43,387 nucleotides of DNA from Alphaproteobacteria bacterium. GTDB lineage: Bacteria > Pseudomonadota > Alphaproteobacteria > SMXS01. Positions 1 through 7,820 of the stretch are shown piece by piece; the stretch's first letter is position 1; every line of letters begins with the position of its first letter. Location of the stretch: positions 1 through 43,387 of the forward strand of contig JANQQJ010000011.1 in assembly GCA_028284945.1 (NCBI GenBank), given 5' to 3'. A model generated the notes under the pieces. The model did not search any database and was not told the DNA's origin. It saw only the letters and a list, made by a program, of their open reading frames with translations. The position numbers and the translations under genes were made by a program.

Positions 1-1
1 G

Positions 2-742
2 AATGGACTGGCGCCCGAGGCGGATGTTGTTGTTGAGCCCGATCCGGGTGCGCCAGACCAGCTGCGCGCCGCTCATTCAGGGGTTTCCATATTCGATAAG
101 GCAGCTGGGATAAAAGCTGGCCCGTCGGTCGTTGTCTTGGCGGTCAAACCGCAGATGATGGATCAGGCACTGGCCGATCTGCCGAAGGTGGCCGATGCGC
201 TGTTTATTTCGATCGCGACCGGCAAAACGCTAGCCTATTTCGAGGCGCGTTTAGCGGGTGGTTCCGCCATTGTCCGGACCATGCCCAATACGCCCGCGGC
301 CATTGGCAAGGGCGTGACCGTCTGTGTTGCCAATGATCGGGTGAGTGACGCGCAGCGCGGCTTGTGCACGGCGCTGATGCAGGCGGTCGGCATGGTGTCC
401 TGGCTTGACGATGAGGCGTTAATGGATGCGGTGACGGCATTGTCCGGCAGTGGACCGGCCTATGTGTTTCATCTTATTGAGGCGATGGCTGCGGCTGGCC
501 AGGCGCTGGGGCTGCCGGAAGATCAGGCGCTGCTCTTGGCACGGCAGACGGTTGCGGGCGCTGCGGCACTGGCCACCGAATCACCCGACACAGCTGCAGC
601 GCAGTTGCGTCAGAACGTGACCAGCCCAGGCGGCACCACCGAAGCAGCGCTCAACGTCTTGATGGATGAGGATGGCCTGGCCGCTTTGATGCGCCATGCG
701 ATGGAGGCGGCAGCCAAACGCTCGAAAGAACTGTCGGGATAG
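2..742 (+). CDS. proC: Pyrroline-5-carboxylate reductase, 5' end missing
   Basis: Cytosolic enzyme that reduces 1-pyrroline-5-carboxylate to proline with NAD(P)H, the last step of proline synthesis. The frame is open from base 2, so the N-terminal Rossmann start lies outside the window. Visible family landmarks are VVVLAVKPQ at the end of the nucleotide-binding domain, RTMPNTPAAIGKG, LSGSGPAYVFHLIEA in the dimerisation domain, and the C-terminal signature QNVTSPGGTTEAAL. The C-terminus is complete at a TAG stop. A TTG at 137 is inside the conserved core and is not the start. The next gene begins 27 bases downstream on the same strand, so co-transcription is plausible. Confidence 0.95.
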   Translation, partial: NGLAPEADVVVEPDPGAPDQLRAAHSGVSIFDKAAGIKAGPSVVVLAVKPQMMDQALADLPKVADALFISIATGKTLAYFEARLAGGSAIVRTMPNTPAAIGKGVTVCVANDRVSDAQRGLCTALMQAVGMVSWLDDEALMDAVTALSGSGPAYVFHLIEAMAAAGQALGLPEDQALLLARQTVAGAAALATESPDTAAAQLRQNVTSPGGTTEAALNVLMDEDGLAALMRHAMEAAAKRSKELSG

Positions 743-769
743 GCGCCATTGCCGACTATACTCGGTGCC

Positions 770-1282
770 ATGAAAGCACATTTCGAGGTTTTTGCCGCCT
801 ATAACGGATGGGCCAATAAACGGCTCTATAAGATGGCCGCGAACCTGCCTGCTGATGAGTATCGTCGCGATGTGGGCGTCTATTTTGGAAGCCTGCACGC
901 CACGCTCAATCACCTGCTGGTCACGGACCGTATTTGGATGCGGCGGCTGACCGGTAAGGGGGAGCACCCGCCTGCCCTGGACGCGATTATGTTTGATCGA
1001 TTTGGGGACTTGCTGGCAGCGCGGCGGGACGAAGATGACCGGATCATCGACTTTGTAAGGTCACGGTCTGAGGCCGATTTTGGCCAGATGGTCAATTACA
1101 GCACCATGGGTGGGGTTCAGCACCAGCAGAAACTGCGGGAGATCCTGGCGCATCTTTTCAACCACCAGACTCATCATCGCGGGCAGGCGCACGCCATTCT
1201 CTCGATTGTGATGGATGAAGAGCCGCAGGCACTCGATCTTCTGTATTTTCAACGGGAAACCAAAGCAGGGAAAACGGTATGA
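770..1282 (+). CDS. DinB/YfiT-fold putative metalloenzyme
   Basis: A 170-residue DinB-superfamily protein, a four-helix bundle that in characterised members binds a divalent metal through three histidines. Candidate ligands are the His in LNHLL (around residue 45) and the histidines in FNHQTHHRGQ (around residues 130-138), the spacing typical of the family. Family members include thiol transferases and damage-inducible proteins; nothing here says which activity it has. The ATG at 770 is preferred over an in-frame TTG at 749 because it leaves a normal-length N-terminus starting at the first helix. It overlaps the following SDR gene by four bases (ATGA), so the two are probably translationally coupled. 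Confidence 0.85.
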   Translation: MKAHFEVFAAYNGWANKRLYKMAANLPADEYRRDVGVYFGSLHATLNHLLVTDRIWMRRLTGKGEHPPALDAIMFDRFGDLLAARRDEDDRIIDFVRSRSEADFGQMVNYSTMGGVQHQQKLREILAHLFNHQTHHRGQAHAILSIVMDEEPQALDLLYFQRETKAGKTV

Positions 1283-2049
1283 CGGGTAAGACAGTCATCG
1301 TAACAGGCGCAACATCCGGCATTGGGGCCGCTGCGGCAAAGATGTTTGCCGAACGGGGCGACAAAGTCGTCGCGGCGGGCCGCCGGCAGGATAAGGGGGA
1401 GGCCCTGGTTGCTGAGATCAAGGCCGCCGGGGGCAATGCTGTTTTCGTCCGGGCCGACATGGCCGTCGATGCCGACATCAAGGCGATGGTGGATGCCGCT
1501 GTCAGCACCTATGGCGGTTTGGATTATGCGTTCAACAATGCCGGCACCGGTGGCGAGCAGCAGGCGTTGCACGAGTACACTGACGAAAACTGGGAGGCGG
1601 TGTTGGGCGTGAACCTGACCGGCGTCTATCGCTGCATGAAGTATGAACTGGCGGCCATGCTGGAGTCGGGGGCAAAACAGCCCGGTGGCGCGGCCATCGT
1701 CAACTGCGCCTCGACATTGGGGCACAGGGGCAGTGTTTTTTCCGGCACGGCCTATACGACGTCAAAGCATGGCGTGATCGGCCTCTCGAAGCAGGCAGCC
1801 ATTGACTACATAAAGCAGAATATCCGGGTCAATGTCGTGTCCCCGGGGGCGACGCGGACGGAGTTGCTGGAACCTGCGATTCAGGCGGATCCGTCGATGG
1901 AAGATATCTTCAGCGGCCTTAATCCGATTGGCCGGATGGGTACGGCGGAGGAGGTTGCAGCCGCTGCCCTTTTCCTCTGTTCCGATGCGGCCGCCATGAT
2001 TACGGGACACGCGATCCCCGTTGATGGCGGTCAATTGGCGCAACTTTAG
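1279..2049 (+). CDS. Short-chain dehydrogenase/reductase (classical SDR)
   Basis: A 256-residue classical SDR, a cytosolic NAD(P)-dependent oxidoreductase. Visible motifs are the cofactor-binding TGATSGIG (residues 9-16), NNAG (86-89), catalytic Ser145, and Tyr159/Lys163 in YTTSK. The C-terminal PVDGGQLAQL is standard for glucose/3-oxoacyl reductase-like SDRs. The substrate cannot be deduced. The ATG overlaps the stop of the DinB-fold gene by four bases. The stop codon lies within an 11-base sequence that recurs at the end of the convergent MarR gene (see findings). Confidence 0.92.
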   Translation: MTGKTVIVTGATSGIGAAAAKMFAERGDKVVAAGRRQDKGEALVAEIKAAGGNAVFVRADMAVDADIKAMVDAAVSTYGGLDYAFNNAGTGGEQQALHEYTDENWEAVLGVNLTGVYRCMKYELAAMLESGAKQPGGAAIVNCASTLGHRGSVFSGTAYTTSKHGVIGLSKQAAIDYIKQNIRVNVVSPGATRTELLEPAIQADPSMEDIFSGLNPIGRMGTAEEVAAAALFLCSDAAAMITGHAIPVDGGQLAQL

Positions 2050-2082
2050 CGGTCCTCAATTGCGGTTCATTACATGACTTGC

Positions 2083-2201
2083 CTCTCGATACAGCCGTCG
2101 CTGACGCGCCGGCCACTCGAGGCGAACGGTTGTGGAGAATCGCCATATCCCGTTCGTGTCGAGTGCCGTTGCACCGCAACGGTGTATCGAGACATGAACG
2201 G
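2083..2201. repeat. Intergenic inverted-repeat element between SDR and MarR genes
   Basis: Two related halves face each other: 2083-2129 begins CTCTCGATAC and ends CGAACGG, and 2151-2201 begins CGTTCGTGTCGAG and ends TCGAGACATGAACGG. The right half has its own small hairpin, CCGTTGC/GCAACGG. This resembles mobile palindromic intergenic repeats common in Proteobacteria. It sits between convergent genes and could also act as a weak terminator. A short frame over it (2074-2271) has no recognisable protein features. Confidence 0.6.
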
Positions 2202-2218
2202 CCAGGGTTTGTGCTGCC

Positions 2219-2719
2219 TTAGCGGTCCTTGCGAATCAGATCGAGGACGACGGGGCGCTCATCTTCATTGATCAGGCTCAGCAGCATGTCGCGGAAAGCC
2301 CGGGTGGCTTCCGGTCCGGCGGCTTCGAACGCTTTTTCGAACCGCACCCGTTGAGGGCTGGACAGTTCAGCCTCGAACGCTGTGCCCTTGTCGGTGAGGT
2401 ATAGCAATCGCTGACGGGCGTCCGTGGGGCCCCGCCGTTGCTCTATGAATTCCTCATCAATCAGCTGCCGCAGAACGCGTGACAGGCTCTGCTTGGTGAT
2501 TTGCAAGATTTCCAACAGTTCAGCCACGGTCATGCCGGGGTTACGGCCGACAAAGTGAATCACCCGGTGATGCGCGCGGCCCAGCGAGGACCGGCCAATC
2601 TTGTAGTCCGCGAGCACCTTGTCCGGGTCCGACACAAAGTCGCGATAGGCGAAGAACAGCAGTTCAATCGCTTGTCCCACTGCATCATCATCGGTAAGCT
2701 TGTTTTTTATGTCAGCCAT
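2219..2719 (-). CDS. MarR-family transcriptional regulator
   Basis: A 166-residue winged-helix regulator. The recognition region is MTVAELLEILQITKQSLSRVLRQL (around residues 83-106), followed by the wing EQRRGPTDARQRLLYLT, the classic MarR arrangement with flanking dimerisation helices. It is transcribed divergently from ilvE with 92 AT-rich bases between the starts, so autoregulation or control of ilvE is plausible. A MarR gene (PetP type) beside a branched-chain aminotransferase gene is a known alphaproteobacterial arrangement, but I cannot show that this is PetP; the partner response regulator gene is not seen. Confidence 0.9.
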   Translation of the reverse strand: MADIKNKLTDDDAVGQAIELLFFAYRDFVSDPDKVLADYKIGRSSLGRAHHRVIHFVGRNPGMTVAELLEILQITKQSLSRVLRQLIDEEFIEQRRGPTDARQRLLYLTDKGTAFEAELSSPQRVRFEKAFEAAGPEATRAFRDMLLSLINEDERPVVLDLIRKDR

Positions 2720-2811
2720 GTTGACTTAAGTTTAGACATAATGTTACTTGATGCAAGGTTTAATGGTTAGATTATTCCGCCACAGGGGCGGTATTGGTAA
2801 GGATCGTACAG
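2720..2811. promoter_or_regulatory. Shared divergent promoter region, MarR / ilvE
   Basis: This 92-base segment is clearly more AT-rich than its surroundings and must carry the promoters of both genes. It holds an 8-base palindrome ACTTAAGT (2724-2731), a possible regulator half-site, and a small hairpin CCGCC-ACAGG-GGCGG (2777-2791) just before the ilvE start. I found no well-spaced -35/-10 pair that stands out on either strand. Confidence 0.45.
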
Positions 2812-3690
2812 ATGTCTCTTCTTCCCTTTGACGACCGCGACGGCTTCATTTGGTACAATGGCACGATGCTGCCATGGCGTGACGCCAAGTTCCATGTGCT
2901 TTCACATGGGCTTCACTATGCCAGCGGCGTGTTTGAAGGACAGCGCGCCTATAATGGCGAGATTTTCAAGCTGGCCGAACACACGTCGCGGCTTTTCAAG
3001 TCGGCGCGGATCCTGGATTTTGAAATCCCCTATACGGAAGATGAAATCAACACGGCCTGTCGTGAGGTGATGCGCGTCAATAATCTGACCGACGGCTATT
3101 CAAGGCCTATTGCCTGGCGCGGGCCGGAAATGATGGGTGTCTCCGCACAGGAAACCAAAGTCCATGTCGCGATTGCCGGCTGGGAATGGCCATCCTATTT
3201 CGATCCAGAATTGCGCGAGAAAGGCATCAAACTGGATGTGTCGGAATGGAAACGCCCGGCGCCGGATTGCGCACCGACGGATGCCAAGGCAGCAGGCCTC
3301 TACATGATCTGCACGCTCTCCAAGCACGCCGCCGAGCGCAAAGGCTGCCAGGATTCGCTGATGTTCGACTATCGCGGCCAGGTGGCCGAGGCGACCGGCG
3401 CCAATATCTTCTTCCTGCAGGACGGGGTGCTGCATACGCCGACGCCGGATTGTTTCCTCGACGGGATCACCCGCCGGACGGTGATGGATCTGGCACGCCA
3501 GCGTGGCATTGAGATCGTTGAGCGGGTGATCATGCCGGACGAAATGGAGGGCTTTGAACAATGCTTCCTGACCGGCACCGCCGCTGAGGTCACCGCCGTC
3601 GGTGAGATCGGCCCCTACAATTTTGAAGTCGGTGAGGTGACCAAGGCACTGCGCGGCGACTACGAAAAGCTGGTGCGCGGCAACCGGTAG
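2812..3690 (+). CDS. ilvE: Branched-chain amino acid aminotransferase
   Basis: A 292-residue fold-type IV PLP aminotransferase that interconverts valine, leucine and isoleucine with their 2-oxo acids. The Schiff-base lysine is Lys159 in TDAKAAGLY. Other conserved stretches are SHGLHYASGVFEG, AEATGANIFF and FLTGTAAEVTAV, which bind the cofactor phosphate and the substrate carboxylate. Length and motif order match IlvE rather than D-amino acid transaminase or aminodeoxychorismate lyase. The ATG at 2812 is chosen over a GTG at 2794 because it gives the usual start MSLLPFDDRDG. Confidence 0.95.
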   Translation: MSLLPFDDRDGFIWYNGTMLPWRDAKFHVLSHGLHYASGVFEGQRAYNGEIFKLAEHTSRLFKSARILDFEIPYTEDEINTACREVMRVNNLTDGYSRPIAWRGPEMMGVSAQETKVHVAIAGWEWPSYFDPELREKGIKLDVSEWKRPAPDCAPTDAKAAGLYMICTLSKHAAERKGCQDSLMFDYRGQVAEATGANIFFLQDGVLHTPTPDCFLDGITRRTVMDLARQRGIEIVERVIMPDEMEGFEQCFLTGTAAEVTAVGEIGPYNFEVGEVTKALRGDYEKLVRGNR

Positions 3691-3706
3691 GGAAACATTT
3701 TCAAGG

Positions 3707-3788
3707 CCGTTCGTGCTGAGCTGGTCGAAGTGCGGGCGGCCGGATTCCGTTCGATTAACCCTTCGACGGGCTCAGGGCGAACGGAATC
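3707..3788. repeat. Intergenic palindromic repeat between ilvE and moaE
   Basis: Two 24-base arms at 3707-3730 and 3761-3784 pair with three mismatches; the right arm contains CTTCGACGGGCTCAGG. Nested inside is a perfect 11-base pair GATTCCGTTCG (3743-3753) and CGAACGGAATC (3778-3788). This is the widespread proteobacterial repeat with the core CTTCGACAAGCTCAGG. It lies between convergent genes and may double as a transcription barrier. Confidence 0.75.
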
Positions 3789-3798
3789 TATTGTCCAT

Positions 3799-4263
3799 TC
3801 ATGTCCGATCCGGCTTCTCGTACCAACGGGCGGCTGCGGCATCATCATCAGTCTTTGCTGCAACCCACTGATCGCCTTTTGGCGTGGCTTCGCGTTTCCA
3901 AAACGGGGCTTTGGTTTTCAGCCAGTCGATCAGGAACTCGGCAGCCTCAAAGGCCGCTTGCCGGTGCGCACTGGCGGTAATCACCAGGACGATCTGGTCG
4001 CCGGGTTTCAAGGCACCATAGCGGTGAATAATCAGGCTACCGTCCAGGGGCCATCGCTGATTGGCCTCAGCCTCGATCTCTTGCAGCATCCGCTCGGTCA
4101 TCCCGGGATAGTGCTCCAGCGTCATTTCGCTAATTGTGGTGCCGTCGGCCATGTCGCGAACCAGGCCGGTAAAGGTGACCACGCCGCCGATCCGGGTGTT
4201 GCCCTGGGTCAGGGCTTTGACCTCGACGGCCAGATCGAAGTCCTCTTCCTGGACTCTGATCAC
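3799..4263 (-). CDS. moaE: Molybdopterin synthase catalytic subunit
   Basis: A 154-residue MoaE. With thiocarboxylated MoaD it inserts two sulfurs into precursor Z (cPMP) to form molybdopterin. Family features include GGVVTFTGLVRD, LEHYPGMTERML, IHRYGALKPGDQIVLV and the active-site region APFWKREATPKGDQWV with its conserved lysines. The start is GTG at 4263, two bases after the moaD stop, and the gene is last in a uvrC-pgsA-moaD-moaE run. The MsrP molybdoenzyme 6 kb away is one potential user of the cofactor. Confidence 0.95.
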   Translation of the reverse strand: MIRVQEEDFDLAVEVKALTQGNTRIGGVVTFTGLVRDMADGTTISEMTLEHYPGMTERMLQEIEAEANQRWPLDGSLIIHRYGALKPGDQIVLVITASAHRQAAFEAAEFLIDWLKTKAPFWKREATPKGDQWVAAKTDDDAAAARWYEKPDRT

Positions 4264-4265
4264 GG

Positions 4266-4517
4266 TCAGCCCCCGGTCACCGGCGGGAAAAACGCCACTT
4301 CGTCGCCGTCAGAGATCCGGGCATCCTCTTCCGCGTAGTCCTGGTTAACGGCCGCGCGGACAATCGCTCGATCCTCGAACGCGGCGGCATAGCCGCCACC
4401 CTTGGCCACGAGCCAATCAATCAGCCCGCCGACAGTGTTGACAGAGGCCGGCAGCGCAAGCTCTTCCTCGTCGATCCCAATACGGTCTTTCAGCCAGGCG
4501 AAGTAAAGGATCTTCAT
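4266..4517 (-). CDS. moaD: Molybdopterin synthase sulfur-carrier subunit
   Basis: An 83-residue ubiquitin-like protein ending in the diagnostic Gly-Gly (PPVTGG), which is adenylated and thiocarboxylated to carry sulfur to MoaE. The beta-grasp pattern starts MKILYFAWLKDRIG and ends with DGDEVAFFPPVTGG. I chose the ATG at 4517 because it overlaps the pgsA stop in a TGATG junction; a GTG one codon upstream is also possible. It lies directly before moaE, its functional partner. Confidence 0.93.
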   Translation of the reverse strand: MKILYFAWLKDRIGIDEEELALPASVNTVGGLIDWLVAKGGGYAAAFEDRAIVRAAVNQDYAEEDARISDGDEVAFFPPVTGG

Positions 4518-5089
4518 CACTCGCCTGCCTGGGTGTCTTGCTCACTGAGGTGGCGCAGCCCCGCATTCAAATAATCCCAGCCGGTATAGAGCGTCAGCAT
4601 CGCCGCAATCCAAAGCCCGATGGTACCGATGGTGACGGCGGGAATGGGGTTGCCGGCCGTGCCTGCGAGCAGGAAGCCGATCGCAGTCATTTGCACGCCG
4701 GTTTTCCACTTTGCCAGGCGGGTGACCGGTACACTGACCTGAAGTTCGGCCAGAAACTCCCTGAGGCCGGACACCAGGATTTCGCGGCTCAGGATGATAA
4801 CGGCGGCAATGATCGAGACTGAATCGATGCGGTCGAAAGCAGCGATCATGATTAGCGCGACACCGACCAGCAGTTTATCGGCGATGGGGTCGAGGAACTG
4901 ACCGAGTTTGGACGATTCAGCTCGTCTGCGTGCCAAATAGCCGTCGAAGAAGTCTGTAACACCCGCAGCCGTGAACAGCCCCAGCGCCCACCAATTGGCG
5001 GCGGGACTGTCGAAATAGAATGTCGCGATCAGCGCTGGCAGCACAAGAATGCGCGACAGGGTCAGCAGGTTGGGAATCGTCGTGATCAT
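4517..5089 (-). CDS. pgsA: CDP-diacylglycerol-glycerol-3-phosphate 3-phosphatidyltransferase
   Basis: A 190-residue inner-membrane enzyme making phosphatidylglycerol-phosphate from CDP-diacylglycerol and glycerol-3-phosphate. The CDP-alcohol phosphotransferase motif D-G-x2-A-R-x8-G-x3-D-x3-D is intact: Asp49, Gly50, Ala53, Arg54, Gly63, Asp67, Asp71. Several hydrophobic helices surround it, and the N-terminus ITTIPNLLTLSRI is typical of PgsA. It starts 37 bases after uvrC and its stop overlaps the moaD start. uvrC followed by pgsA and moaDE is, as I recall, a conserved order in alphaproteobacteria. Confidence 0.95.
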   Translation of the reverse strand: MITTIPNLLTLSRILVLPALIATFYFDSPAANWWALGLFTAAGVTDFFDGYLARRRAESSKLGQFLDPIADKLLVGVALIMIAAFDRIDSVSIIAAVIILSREILVSGLREFLAELQVSVPVTRLAKWKTGVQMTAIGFLLAGTAGNPIPAVTIGTIGLWIAAMLTLYTGWDYLNAGLRHLSEQDTQAGE

Positions 5090-5126
5090 TTTTGGTCTCA
5101 GGCTCTCGCCCGACTATAACGCACGC

Positions 5127-7046
5127 CTACCCATCTGTATGAAAATAGTCATGGATTTTGCGTGCGACGGCTTTGCTGATGCCATCGGCCTGTTCCAGAT
5201 CCTCCAGGGCGGCGCCGGTAACCGCCTTTGCTGACCCGAAATGGGCCAGAAGGGCTTTCTTGCGTTTTGGGCCGATGCCTGGCACCCCATCCAGAGCCGA
5301 CTTGGTGACAGACCCGGCCCGGCGCGCCCGGTGGCTGCCAATGGCGAAGCGATGAACCTCGTCGCGGATGCGTTGCAGGAAATACATCGCCCGGCTTTTC
5401 GGGTCGAGGGTGAATGGTTCCCGCCCCGGCATGAAGAAGCGTTCGCGCCCGGCATTACGGTCCACGCCCTTGGCGATGGCGACCAAAGGCAGGTCTTCGA
5501 TTCCGAGTTCGTTCAGGATTTCTGCGACCGACGAAAGTTGTCCGGCGCCGCCGTCGATCAGCACCAGATCCGGCCAGGTGCCGCGTTCGCGAGACGGGTC
5601 TTCTTTCATCAGCCGGCCAAAGCGCCGTTCCATGACCTCGCGCATCATGCCGAAGTCGTCGCCGGGCGCGAGCTCTTGGCTCTTGATGTTGAATTTGCGG
5701 TAGTGGTTCTTCATGAAGCCGTCTGGCCCGGCCACGACCATCGCTCCCACGGCGTTGGTGCCGGAAATGTGACTGTTGTCGTAGGCCTCGATCCGTTGCG
5801 GCGGCCCCTCCAGATCAAAGATGTTCGCCAGTTCATCCAGTAGTTCGTTTTGGGACGCACTTTCCGCCAGTTTCAATGCCAGCGCGTCCTTTGCGTTGCG
5901 CTTGGCAAGGTCGATGACCTGCAGCTTGTCGCCTCGTTTCGGGTGCAGCACCTGAACTTTGAAGAGCGATTTCAGCGACAGAGCCTCTTGCAGCAGGCCC
6001 CGTTCATCGAAGTCATGACTGACCAGCACCGTTTTGGGGGCAGGCTTGTTGTCGTAGAACTGGCCGATGAACGAGGCCAACACGGCCTCAATCGACTGGG
6101 CCTTATCATGGCGCGGGAAATAGGCGCGATTGCCCCAGTTCTGCCCGCCCCGCAGAAAAAACACCTGGACACAGGTCTGCCCCGCATCCTGATAGGCCGC
6201 GATCACATCGGCATCGTGGACTGTTTTCGAAGTGACATCCTGGCGGCCTTGAATGCTGGTCAGGGCGCGTATCCGGTCGCGCAGCGCAGCCGCCCGCTCA
6301 AACTCCAGCGACTCAGACGCCTTGGCCATCTGGTCCGACAGGTCACGCTGAATGCGCTGGCTGCGCCCACTTAGGAACTCGCGGGTATCGTCGATCAGTG
6401 CCTCATAGTCCTCCGCGTTGATGCGGTCGACACAGGGCGCCGAGCACCGCTTGATCTGGTGCAGCAGACAGGGCCGTGTACGGGTTGAGAACACCCCGTC
6501 CGAGCACGACCGCAGAAGGAAGGCCCGCTGTAGGGTGTTCAGGGTGGAGTTGACCGCCTTGGCCGATGCAAAGGGCCCGAAATAGTGGCCTTCGATTTTC
6601 TGGGCGCCGCGGTGCTTCTTGATCTGTGCCCATTCGTGATCGGTTCGAATCAGAATGTAGGGGAAGCTCTTGTCGTCACGAAGCTGAATATTATTCGGCG
6701 GCATGTAGCGTTTGACCAGCTGCGCTTCGAGCAGCAGGGCTTGGCTTTCCGTATCGGTTGTCACGACAACCAGATCGTGGACCCTGCCGATCATGCGTTC
6801 GATGCGATTGGTATGGGCGCGGCCTGCGGCATAGGACGATACCCGGTTTTTCAGGTTGCGCGCCTTGCCGACATACATCACGTCGCCGTGCTGGTCGAGG
6901 TAACGATAAACACCAGGACCCGTCGGCAGTGTGCGTGCCTTTTCCTTGATCAGCGCCCGTCCGATCAGGGGCTGATTCCGGGCAGATCCGTCCGCCGAAT
7001 CAGTAGAAGGCGAATCGCTTTGCTTTTCTGAATGGCCGTCGTTCAT
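5127..7046 (-). CDS. uvrC: Excinuclease ABC subunit C
   Basis: A 639-residue UvrC, the subunit making both incisions in nucleotide excision repair with UvrA and UvrB. The domains run in the expected order: GIY-YIG nuclease (GVYRYLD near residue 45, YVGKARN near 58), a cysteine cluster, the UVR segment that contacts UvrB (ESLEFERAAALRDRI), the RNase H-like nuclease with IEAYDNSHISG, and C-terminal helix-hairpin-helix repeats (GVPGIGPKRKKALL). I chose the ATG at 7046 over a start at 7136 because the extra 30 residues are low-complexity and not conserved in the family. uvrB lies 11 kb away on the other strand. Confidence 0.95.
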   Translation of the reverse strand: MNDGHSEKQSDSPSTDSADGSARNQPLIGRALIKEKARTLPTGPGVYRYLDQHGDVMYVGKARNLKNRVSSYAAGRAHTNRIERMIGRVHDLVVVTTDTESQALLLEAQLVKRYMPPNNIQLRDDKSFPYILIRTDHEWAQIKKHRGAQKIEGHYFGPFASAKAVNSTLNTLQRAFLLRSCSDGVFSTRTRPCLLHQIKRCSAPCVDRINAEDYEALIDDTREFLSGRSQRIQRDLSDQMAKASESLEFERAAALRDRIRALTSIQGRQDVTSKTVHDADVIAAYQDAGQTCVQVFFLRGGQNWGNRAYFPRHDKAQSIEAVLASFIGQFYDNKPAPKTVLVSHDFDERGLLQEALSLKSLFKVQVLHPKRGDKLQVIDLAKRNAKDALALKLAESASQNELLDELANIFDLEGPPQRIEAYDNSHISGTNAVGAMVVAGPDGFMKNHYRKFNIKSQELAPGDDFGMMREVMERRFGRLMKEDPSRERGTWPDLVLIDGGAGQLSSVAEILNELGIEDLPLVAIAKGVDRNAGRERFFMPGREPFTLDPKSRAMYFLQRIRDEVHRFAIGSHRARRAGSVTKSALDGVPGIGPKRKKALLAHFGSAKAVTGAALEDLEQADGISKAVARKIHDYFHTDG

Positions 7047-7409
7047 AGCGTTCCGAGGTGTTGGAGCGGCGACTCTATGCCGGAAAACCGGGGGTTCCAA
7101 GGGGGGTGATCGGCCGCTCGAAGGGTCTGTAACCAATCGGTAGCACTATCCACGGAATCTGTGGATAACTCTGTGTAGAAGCAGGGCCGATCGGGCCCTA
7201 TCCCGCAGAACCCTTAAGGTTCCCACTGCTTGCACAAAAATTGTGCAAAATCGTTAAGTCACTGAAAATACTAATTTATTAATGTGTCAACTGTAAAGAA
7301 AGTGTCATTTTGCTGTAAATTTGCGCTTGCAAGGACACCCAAGCCACCGGTGTGCACAACTCTCGCTTGGCTAGCGCTTTTGGTTGGGAAATCCGAAGTC
7401 CTATGTGAT
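7047..7409. promoter_or_regulatory. AT-rich uvrC upstream region with DnaA-box-like sites
   Basis: This 363-base gap has no convincing gene. It holds a perfect DnaA box TGTGGATAA (7160-7168) facing an inverted TATCCAC copy (7148-7154). TGTGCAAAA (7242-7250) fits the relaxed consensus TTWTNCACA on the complement, and TGTGTAGAA (7172-7180) and TGTGCACAA (7351-7359) are near matches, all in one orientation. There is a 19-base palindrome TTGCACAAAAATTGTGCAA (7230-7248). Bases 7231-7320 are about 28% GC by my count and contain a direct repeat: GTGTCA then CTGTAAA at 7284-7297 and again at 7302-7319. A minus-strand TTGACA (7290-7285) could be a uvrC -35 element. Confidence 0.5.
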
Positions 7410-7820
7410 TCAGGGACTTGCACGCTCTATCTCAACCCCGACACTCGAAACCTGATCTAGGACGTCTAGTTTTTCGACACGTACACGCACCGCAAGGACA
7501 GCATCGTCCTGAAGGATTGATCCGGCGATTTCTTCCGCCAGCGTTTCCACCAGATTGACGTGACCGCGGTGGATAATCGCCTCGACCTTGTTGACGACGT
7601 CTTCGTAGCAGACCACATGCTCGATCTGATCAGACGGCAGCGGCGTGTCGGCGACCGACAGGTCGAGGTTGATGCGCAGGCGCTGGGCACTCTTCTTCTC
7701 GTGCGTGTAGATGCCAACCTTACCGTCGACCATCAGGTCACGGATGAAAACATGGCGTATGCGCCGCGCGGAATCCGCGATCGGAAAGGCAACGACCGAA
7801 CCGGAATCTGATTTACTCAT
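7410..7820 (-). CDS. folB: Dihydroneopterin aldolase
   Basis: A 136-residue FolB that converts 7,8-dihydroneopterin to 6-hydroxymethyl-dihydropterin and glycolaldehyde in folate synthesis. Recognisable elements are GIYTHEKKSAQRLRIN at the start of the T-fold, HVVCYEDVVNKVEAII, NLVETLAEEIA carrying the substrate-binding glutamate, and VRVRVEKLDVL. The first 20 residues are a non-conserved extension. Its start overlaps the preceding SDR gene by eight bases, which ties the two pterin-type proteins together in one operon. Confidence 0.93.
   Translation of the reverse strand: MSKSDSGSVVAFPIADSARRIRHVFIRDLMVDGKVGIYTHEKKSAQRLRINLDLSVADTPLPSDQIEHVVCYEDVVNKVEAIIHRGHVNLVETLAEEIAGSILQDDAVLAVRVRVEKLDVLDQVSSVGVEIERASP

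Noticed and set aside
2074-2271. 65-codon plus-strand frame between the SDR and MarR genes
   Set aside because: It runs through an inverted-repeat element and into the antisense of the MarR gene; no protein features.
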